From Pseudomonadota bacterium (GTDB lineage: Bacteria > Pseudomonadota > Gammaproteobacteria > Xanthomonadales > Xanthomonadaceae): 9,639 nt of DNA. The stretch is taken from the NCBI GenBank assembly GCA_023444765.1, contig JAEXLY010000146.1:1-9639 (forward strand), written 5' to 3'. Every line of letters begins with the position of its first letter. Positions within the stretch are counted from its first letter, which is position 1. The notes beneath the pieces are model-generated. The model searched no databases, had not been told where the DNA came from, and worked only from the letters and a program-made list of their open reading frames with translations. Position numbers and translations under genes: made by a program. Below, piece by piece: positions 1 to 4,730 of the stretch.

Positions 1-88
1 ATCAAGACCAGGTGGTTGATAGGCTGGGTGTGTAAGCGCAGTAATGCGTTGAGCTAACCAGTACTAATGATCCGTGTGGCTTGACCAT
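1..88 (+). rRNA. rrl: 23S ribosomal RNA, 3' end (partial)
   Basis: This is the last part of the large-subunit ribosomal RNA; the rest lies upstream of the window. It is recognised by the conserved 3'-terminal sequence containing GTTGAGCTAACCAGTACTAA (52-69 area) followed by the closing strand GGCTTGACC, which in bacteria pairs with the 5' end of 23S rRNA. The mature 3' end is estimated by analogy with E. coli, where the molecule ends shortly after GGCTTAACC, so position 88 is good to only a few bases. It belongs to the same + strand operon as the 5S gene downstream. Confidence 0.95.
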
Positions 89-112
89 ATAACCTCAAGT
101 GGCCTTGGACTC

Positions 113-227
113 TGCGACAACGTCGCGACAGCCAAGCCCAAACGCTTCGCTACTTCCCCCCTTTGAGAGCGCGTGCGCTGCTCATGGACCGCGATCCAAT
201 CGCGACAGAACCGCCCAGGCGGTTGTC
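113..227 (+). other. 23S-5S spacer with consecutive small hairpins
   Basis: The transcribed spacer between 23S and 5S rRNA (about 89-251) holds no tRNA and no gene, but four short inverted repeats follow one another. They are GCGAC-AAC-GTCGC (114-126), GAGAGCG-CGTG-CGCT-G-CTC (165-183), CGCGAT-CCA-ATCGCG (190-204) and AACCGC-CCAG-GCGGTT (209-224). The last can be extended by GAC/GTC across a small bulge. Such spacers are cut out by RNases during rRNA maturation. The hairpins are seen directly; their role as processing or folding elements is inferred. Confidence 0.6.
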
Positions 228-251
228 CAGAGCCGGCGACCCTCCACCCTC

Positions 252-367
252 TCCCTGGTGACAATAGCTTTGTGGAACCACCCGATCCCATTCCGAACTC
301 GGAAGTGAAACGCAAACGCGCCGATGGTAGTGTGCAGCCGCATGCGAGAGTAGGTCATCGCCAGGGT
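252..367 (+). rRNA. rrf: 5S ribosomal RNA
   Basis: Complete 5S rRNA of the large ribosomal subunit, about 116 nt against 120 nt in E. coli. Diagnostic conserved stretches are CCGAACTCGGAAGTGAAACG (293-312), GCCGATGGTAGTGTG (320-334) and CATGCGAGAGTAGG (341-354). The terminal helix closes through CCCTGG (253-258) and CCAGGG (361-366), which sets the ends to within one or two bases. It lies about 163 nt downstream of the 23S 3' end, the normal order of a bacterial rrn operon, and an intrinsic terminator follows 12 nt later. Confidence 0.96.
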
Positions 368-378
368 CTTTACCCCAG

Positions 379-408
379 AACCCCCAGCCCTCACCGCGGG
401 GGGTTTTT
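379..408 (+). terminator. Rho-independent terminator of the rRNA operon
   Basis: The stem AACCCCC (379-385) pairs perfectly with GGGGGTT (399-405), with a 13-nt loop, and the stem runs into a tract of five T residues (404-408). It lies just after the 5S gene and no tRNA follows, so it should end the rRNA operon. On the other strand the hairpin is followed by CTGGGG rather than a T tract. It is therefore not expected to act as a good terminator for transcripts arriving from the lpx operon. Confidence 0.88.
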
Positions 409-422
409 CATTGCGTCGGGCA

Positions 423-450
423 CGTGGCTGTCCTGCTGGTGACAGCCATG
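423..450. repeat. Inverted repeat in the rrn/rnhB intergenic region
   Basis: A 10-bp inverted repeat, CGTGGCTGTC (423-432) against GACAGCCATG (441-450), has an 8-nt loop and one G-T wobble; the inner 8 bp are perfect. No T tract follows on either strand, so it is not a classical terminator. It lies in the 212-nt gene-free stretch (409-620) between the rRNA terminator and the rnhB stop codon. I recognise no gene, promoter or mobile-element end elsewhere in that stretch. Function unknown; it may be a chance or repetitive extragenic palindrome. Confidence 0.5.
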
Positions 451-599
451 CGTCTGGCCGGGCGGGGATCCGGGGAGGGCGGAAGACATGATCGTGCGCC
501 AGCAATGATGCTCATGCCGGCGGCTGGTCGGACCGGAGCTGTCGGCCTAGCCGAATGAGCATCGGGTACCGCGCGACCCGGACGGCCCCCGACAACTGC

Positions 600-621
600 G
601 AGGCCCTCCGCGCAGGGTCTC
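600..621 (-). terminator. Possible weak hairpin terminator after rnhB
   Basis: Read on the - strand, GAGACCCT (621-614) and AGGGCCTC (607-600) form an 8-bp stem with one mismatch around a 6-nt loop, beginning inside the rnhB stop region. It is at the right place to end the dxr-rnhB operon, but no T tract follows, so intrinsic termination would be poor. It could instead protect the mRNA 3' end or work with Rho. Confidence 0.25.
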
Positions 622-1196
622 TAGGTGAAGAGCAACTGCTGCTGCACGGGCGAAAAGCTGCGCCGATGGTGCGGGCAGGGGCCGTGCTGGCTCAGCGCGG
701 CCAGGTGCAGCGGCGAAGCGTAGCCTTTGTGCTGGTCGAACCCGTACTGGGGAAACCGCGCGTGCAGCTCGACCATCGCGCGGTCGCGTGCGACCTTCGC
801 CAGTATCGAGGCCGCCATGATCGCCGGCTCCAGTCCGTCGCCGCCCACCACCGCTTCCGCCGGACAGGGCAGTTCCCGCGGCAGGCGGTTGCCGTCGATC
901 CGCGCATGCGTGGCGGCCGGGTCGAGGGCAAGCAGTGCGCGCCGCATCCCGGTCAGCCGGGCCTGAAGGATGTTGATGCTGTCGATCTCGTCGACCGGCA
1001 CGAACTCGATGCGCCAGGCGATGGCGCGCTCGGTGATGAGCGGGAACAGCGCTTCGCGCCGCGCGGAGCTGAGCTTCTTGGAGTCGTCCAGGCCGTCGAT
1101 GCGGCGCCGTGGGTTCAGGATCACCGCCGCCACGACGACGGGTCCGGCCAGCGGACCGCAGCCTGCTTCGTCCACGCCGGCGACCAGCTTCCTCAC
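621..1196 (-). CDS. rnhB: Ribonuclease HII
   Basis: Cytoplasmic endonuclease that cuts the RNA strand of RNA-DNA hybrids and starts removal of single ribonucleotides misincorporated in DNA. The product is 191 aa (E. coli 198) and is similar over its whole length. The metal-binding acidic residues are visible: D9 and E10 in AGVDEAG, D101 in RIDGNR and D120 in VVGGD, matching E. coli D16, E17, D108 and D126. Also seen are the DDSKKLS motif (37-43), AASILAKV (128-135) and the C-terminal HHRRSF (176-181). The GRG motif after the first catalytic pair reads GCG here (Cys13). The GTG start at 1196 is chosen because it overlaps the lpxB stop (GTGA) and gives the family length; longer in-frame extensions would lie inside lpxB. 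It is the last gene of the operon. Confidence 0.95.
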   Translation of the reverse strand: MRKLVAGVDEAGCGPLAGPVVVAAVILNPRRRIDGLDDSKKLSSARREALFPLITERAIAWRIEFVPVDEIDSINILQARLTGMRRALLALDPAATHARIDGNRLPRELPCPAEAVVGGDGLEPAIMAASILAKVARDRAMVELHARFPQYGFDQHKGYASPLHLAALSQHGPCPHHRRSFSPVQQQLLFT

Positions 1197-2437
1197 CGCG
1201 AGCCGTCCATCAATGCTGCGACGGCCTCCGCCGCGGATGCCGATGCGTCGCGCCGTAGCGCAAGGTGCAGGTCCCGGTAGACGGGCTCGAGAGCGGTCAT
1301 CGCGGCTGGGTCGGCGAACCATTGGAGGACGGCGCCCGCCAGCTTATCCGGGGTGCAGTCGTCCTGCATCAGTTCCGGCGCGATGGTCTGTCCCGCCAGC
1401 ACGTTCGGCAAGGCGTAGCGATCGACCTTGAGCAACCCCAACGATCGCACGATGCGGTAGGTGCTTGGCGCAATACGGTAGCCCACCACCATGGGGCGCT
1501 TGGCCAGCATCGCCTCCAGCGTAGCGGTTCCGGATGCCAGCAGGACTACGTCGGAGGCCACCATCACCTCGCGCGCCCGACCCTCGAGCAACAGCGCGCA
1601 GCCATCGGGCAAGGGCGAGGACATCAGCAGTGTCCGGATTGCATCGGCGCAGGCCGGCGTAGCCGCCGGAACCACCACGCGCAGGCCGGGAATCCTGTTG
1701 GCGACCTGGTGCGCCGCCTCCAGGAAAATCGCGCCGAGCCGTTCGATCTCGCCAAGCCGTGAACCGGGCAGCACGCCCAAGACCGGTACGTCCTCCGCCA
1801 GTCCAAGATCGGCACGTGTACGACGGCGATCGGGATTGAGCGGCATCGCATCGGCCATGGGATGGCCGACGAAGGTGGCCTCCACGCCGTGCCTGGCGTA
1901 GATCGGCGGCTCCATCGGGAACAGGCAGAGCACCCGGTCAGCACTGCGCCCGATCTTTGCCGCCCGGCCCTGCCTCCACGCCCACACCGAGGGACTCACG
2001 TAGTGCACTGTACGCATGCCGGTGCGCTTGAGCGCGCGCTCGAGCCCCAGGTTGAAGTCGGGTGCGTCGATGCCCACGAACACGTCCGCGCCCCAGTCCA
2101 GCAGCCGCCGGCGCGTGGCGCGGCGCAGCCCCAGCAGGCGCGGCAGGTGGCGGAGGACCTCGCTCAGGCCCATGACTGCGAGCTCCGACGCATCATGCCA
2201 AGTGTCGACACCCGCGGCCCGCATCGCCGGACCGCCGATGCCGGCGAACTGCGCCTGTGGCAGGCGCGCACGCAGCTGCTCGACCAGTCCAGCCCCGAGC
2301 AGGTCGCCAGATGTTTCGCCGGCGACCAGGCCGATACGCAGCGCCCGTGTATCGGGCGCGGTGCCGGGGAAGGGGTCGAGGGTGGCGGCGAGCGCCGTCA
2401 CGGCATCGGGCACTGCGGTGCCGCCGCTGGAGATCAC
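1193..2437 (-). CDS. lpxB: Lipid-A-disaccharide synthase
   Basis: Peripheral inner-membrane GT-B glycosyltransferase (GT19). It joins UDP-2,3-diacylglucosamine and lipid X to form the beta-1',6-linked lipid A disaccharide, releasing UDP. The 414-aa product matches E. coli LpxB (382 aa) along its length. Motifs seen are LVAGETSGD (37-45), VFVGIDAPDFN (119-129) with the conserved aspartates, YVSPSVWAWR (146-155), LPGSR (223-227) with the conserved Arg, and SGTATLEAMLAKRPMVV near 302-318 in the nucleotide-binding half. The start is GTG at 2437, overlapping the lpxA stop in a GTGA arrangement, with no clear Shine-Dalgarno; translation is probably coupled to lpxA. This start gives about 26 more residues before the core than E. 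coli has, so a later start is possible. Confidence 0.97.
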   Translation of the reverse strand: MISSGGTAVPDAVTALAATLDPFPGTAPDTRALRIGLVAGETSGDLLGAGLVEQLRARLPQAQFAGIGGPAMRAAGVDTWHDASELAVMGLSEVLRHLPRLLGLRRATRRRLLDWGADVFVGIDAPDFNLGLERALKRTGMRTVHYVSPSVWAWRQGRAAKIGRSADRVLCLFPMEPPIYARHGVEATFVGHPMADAMPLNPDRRRTRADLGLAEDVPVLGVLPGSRLGEIERLGAIFLEAAHQVANRIPGLRVVVPAATPACADAIRTLLMSSPLPDGCALLLEGRAREVMVASDVVLLASGTATLEAMLAKRPMVVGYRIAPSTYRIVRSLGLLKVDRYALPNVLAGQTIAPELMQDDCTPDKLAGAVLQWFADPAAMTALEPVYRDLHLALRRDASASAAEAVAALMDGSR

Positions 2438-3222
2438 CGCAACAGCGGCCGGTCGCCGCTCTCGATGAACGCCAGCATCGCCCGCACGTCGTCGCTGCCG
2501 GCCGCGGCGATTTCCTCGAGCTCGGCGCGGGCCTCGTCGAGCCTTGCGTCCCCCATGTAGAGCGCGCGGTACGCGCGGCGGATCGCGGCGATGCGCGCGG
2601 CGTCGAAACCGCGCCGCTTCAGGCCCTCGGCATTGATGCCGCGCGGCCGCGCGTACTTGTCCTGGGCCACCATCAGGAACGGCGGCACGTCGCCGTTGAC
2701 GAAGGCGCCCATGCCGATGAACGCGTGCGCGCCGATGCGGCAGAACTGGTGGACGCCCGCGAACCCGCTGAGGATGACGTGGTCGCCGACCGTGACGTGT
2801 CCGGCCAGCGAGGCGTTGTTGGAGAACACGCAGTGGTTGCCGACCGAACAGTCGTGCGCGACATGGGTGTAGGCCAGTAGCCAGTTGTCGTGGCCGATCC
2901 GGGTCACGCTGCCGCCCTCGCCGGTGCCGCGGTTGAGGGTCACGAACTCGCGGACCAGGTTGCGATCCCCGATCTCCAGGGAGACGCGCTCGCCGCGATA
3001 CTTCTTGTCCTGCGGATCGCCGCCGATGGCGGCATGGCCGACGAAGCGGTTATCGCGCCCGATGCGGGTCGGTCCCTGCAGGCTGCAATGCGGGCCGACG
3101 TGCGTGCCGTCGCCGATCTCGACCTCGGGTCCGACCAGGGTGAATGCGCCGATGGACACGTCCTCGCCCAGGCGCGCGGACGGATCCACGACGGCCGTCG
3201 GGTGGATGTCCGGCGCGCCCAT
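2434..3222 (-). CDS. lpxA: UDP-N-acetylglucosamine acyltransferase
   Basis: First enzyme of lipid A synthesis: it moves a 3-hydroxyacyl chain from acyl carrier protein to the 3-OH of UDP-GlcNAc in the cytoplasm. The 262-aa product equals E. coli LpxA in length. Residues 1 to about 190 form the left-handed beta-helix of hexapeptide repeats; the C-terminal helical part contains the signature INAEGLKRRGF (196-206). H123 in VAHDC matches the E. coli catalytic base H125, and H142 and H158 match H144 and H160. M171 sits where E. coli has the acyl-chain ruler G173, which predicts a shorter acyl donor than C14. The ATG at 3222 follows the fabZ stop by one base (TGAGATG), with a GAGGTG Shine-Dalgarno at 3238-3233. 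The stop overlaps the lpxB start. Confidence 0.97.
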   Translation of the reverse strand: MGAPDIHPTAVVDPSARLGEDVSIGAFTLVGPEVEIGDGTHVGPHCSLQGPTRIGRDNRFVGHAAIGGDPQDKKYRGERVSLEIGDRNLVREFVTLNRGTGEGGSVTRIGHDNWLLAYTHVAHDCSVGNHCVFSNNASLAGHVTVGDHVILSGFAGVHQFCRIGAHAFIGMGAFVNGDVPPFLMVAQDKYARPRGINAEGLKRRGFDAARIAAIRRAYRALYMGDARLDEARAELEEIAAAGSDDVRAMLAFIESGDRPLLR

Positions 3223-3223
3223 C

Positions 3224-3679
3224 TCAGCTGCGCACCTCGGCGCAGAGGATGTCGGCGCAGGCGACCTGCTCGCCGTCCACCCGCGCGACGCCGCAGTACA
3301 GCGTCATGTTGCGGATCTCGCGACGGATCTCGACCTCCAGGTCGAGGCGGTCGCCCGGAACCACCATGCGGGAGAACTTCGCGTTGTCCACCTTCACCAG
3401 GTAGGACAGGCGTCCGGTCAGGCTGCCCCCATGGGTGAGCTGGGAGAGCACGCCGCCGGCCTGCGCCAGCGACTCGATCACCAGCACGCCCGGCATCACC
3501 GGGCGATCGGGGAAATGGCCCTGGAAGAAGTGCTCGTTGCCGGTGACGTTCTTGTAGGCCAGCACGCGCTTGCCGTGCTCGAACTCGACGACCCGGTCGA
3601 GGAGCAGGAACGGGTAGCGGTGCGGCAGCAGTTCGTGGATGCCGTTGAGGTCGATCGGCAAGGTGACCGGCTGGTTCAT
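3224..3679 (-). CDS. fabZ: 3-hydroxyacyl-ACP dehydratase FabZ
   Basis: Hot-dog-fold dehydratase of type II fatty acid synthesis. It converts (3R)-hydroxyacyl-ACP to trans-2-enoyl-ACP, so it competes with LpxA and LpxD for the same hydroxyacyl-ACP pool, which explains its place between them. The 151-aa product has the family length. The active-site segment GHFPDRPVMPGVLVIESLAQ starts at residue 54, with His55 and Glu69 matching the catalytic His and Glu of E. coli FabZ; LLPHRYPFLLLDRV (17-30) is also characteristic. The ATG at 3679 overlaps the lpxD stop as ATGA and has the clearest Shine-Dalgarno of the operon, AAGGGA at 3690-3685, five bases before the start. Confidence 0.97.
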   Translation of the reverse strand: MNQPVTLPIDLNGIHELLPHRYPFLLLDRVVEFEHGKRVLAYKNVTGNEHFFQGHFPDRPVMPGVLVIESLAQAGGVLSQLTHGGSLTGRLSYLVKVDNAKFSRMVVPGDRLDLEVEIRREIRNMTLYCGVARVDGEQVACADILCAEVRS

Positions 3680-4716
3680 TCGTTTCCCTTTGTCGGCAGG
3701 CGCATGCGCCGGGCCAGTGCGTCCAGCTGCTTGAAGCGGACCGCGTTGCGGCGCCAGCTGCGGCTGTCCATGAGCGGAGTGCCGGAAGAATACTCCCCCG
3801 GCTCGCGGATGGAGTGGGTCACCAGGCTCATGGCCGTGACCGTCACCCGGTCGCAGATGTCCAGATGTCCGGCAATGCCTGCGGCGCCACCGATCATGCA
3901 GTATCGCCCGATCGAGGTGCTGCCGGCCACGGCCACGCAGCCGGCCATCGCGGTATGCGCACCGATGCGCACGTTGTGCGCGATCTGGATCTGGTTGTCC
4001 AGCCGCACGTCGTGCTCGAGCACGGTGTCGTCGATGGCCCCGCGGTCGATCGTGGTGTTGGCGCCGATCTCGCAGTCGTCGCCTACGCGCACTCCGCCGA
4101 GCTGCGGTACCTTGATCCAGTGCGGTTCGTCGGCGCCGCGGTCGAGCGCCAGGCCGAAACCGTCCGCCCCCAGCACCGCGCCGGGATGGACCAGCACGCG
4201 CTGCCCGAGGCGTACGCGCCGCACCAGGGTGACGCGCGCGACCAGGATCGCGCCCGCACCGACTTCACAGTCCTCGCCGACCACGCAGCCCGGACCAACG
4301 ACCGCGCCGGCCGCGATGGTGCTGCCCGCGCCGACGCTCGCATGCGGACCGATCGACGCGTCGGCATGCACACGCGCCTGCGGATGCACCCAGGCGGTGG
4401 GGTGGATCCCCGCGTCGACGGGTCGCGCCGGTTCGAACAGCGCCGCGATTCTCGCGAAGGCGACGTAGGGATCGCGCGCGATCAGCAGATCCCGCGCCAC
4501 GTCCCCGGCGTCGGCCTTCCTGACCACCACGACCCCCGCCCTGCTGTCCGCCAGTTGGTTCCGGTACTTCGGATTGGCCAGGAACGCGAGTTGCCCGGGG
4601 CCGGCGGAAGCGAGGGTCCCGACGCCGTGGAGCGGGCGCGAACCGTCTCCCCGCAGTGCGAGCCCGAACTGTTCGGCGAGCTCGCCGGCGGTGATCGTGA
4701 TGCCGTGTACGGGCAT
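3676..4716 (-). CDS. lpxD: UDP-3-O-(3-hydroxyacyl)glucosamine N-acyltransferase
   Basis: Third step of lipid A synthesis: it adds a second 3-hydroxyacyl chain to the 2-amino group of UDP-3-O-acylglucosamine, using acyl-ACP. The 346-aa product matches E. coli LpxD (341 aa). Residues 1 to about 100 are the uridine-binding N-terminal domain with LANPKYR (46-52), about 103-315 are the hexapeptide-repeat beta-helix, and a short helix follows. Catalytic H247 in QIAHNV corresponds to E. coli H239, and H284 in GHLDICD to H276. GADGFG (183-188) and TTIDRGAIDDT (221-231) are family signatures. The reading frame stays open far upstream, but that part is the antisense-frame shadow of bamA. The ATG at 4716, 14 nt after the bamA stop, aligns with the family N-terminus, although its Shine-Dalgarno is weak. 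E. coli has skp between bamA and lpxD; none is here. Confidence 0.96.
   Translation of the reverse strand: MPVHGITITAGELAEQFGLALRGDGSRPLHGVGTLASAGPGQLAFLANPKYRNQLADSRAGVVVVRKADAGDVARDLLIARDPYVAFARIAALFEPARPVDAGIHPTAWVHPQARVHADASIGPHASVGAGSTIAAGAVVGPGCVVGEDCEVGAGAILVARVTLVRRVRLGQRVLVHPGAVLGADGFGLALDRGADEPHWIKVPQLGGVRVGDDCEIGANTTIDRGAIDDTVLEHDVRLDNQIQIAHNVRIGAHTAMAGCVAVAGSTSIGRYCMIGGAAGIAGHLDICDRVTVTAMSLVTHSIREPGEYSSGTPLMDSRSWRRNAVRFKQLDALARRMRLPTKGNE
3685..3690 (-). promoter_or_regulatory. Shine-Dalgarno site of fabZ
   Basis: AAGGGA on the - strand lies five bases before the fabZ ATG and inside the 3' end of lpxD. It supports the ATG at 3679 and should let fabZ be translated well independently of, or in addition to, coupling with lpxD. 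Most other genes of this operon lack so clear a site. Confidence 0.6.
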
Positions 4717-4730
4717 GGGCCGGCTGGCGC

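Noticed and set aside
89..251. Possible tRNA in the 23S-5S spacer
   Set aside because: No T-loop GGTTCGAATCC-like sequence, no cloverleaf arrangement and no CCA end was found; only short hairpins are present.
64..505. Several short open frames over the rRNA region on both strands
   Set aside because: They overlap 23S, spacer and 5S RNA and encode nothing recognisable.
555..1280. + strand open frame antisense to rnhB
   Set aside because: It is a shadow of rnhB, whose catalytic motifs are intact on the - strand; no recognisable domain is present.
2885..4468. Long + strand open frame (527 codons) antisense to lpxA, fabZ and lpxD
   Set aside because: It lies opposite three clearly recognisable genes, its translation looks like a compositional frame shadow rich in Ser, Arg, Thr and Pro, and long antisense frames are expected in high-GC DNA.
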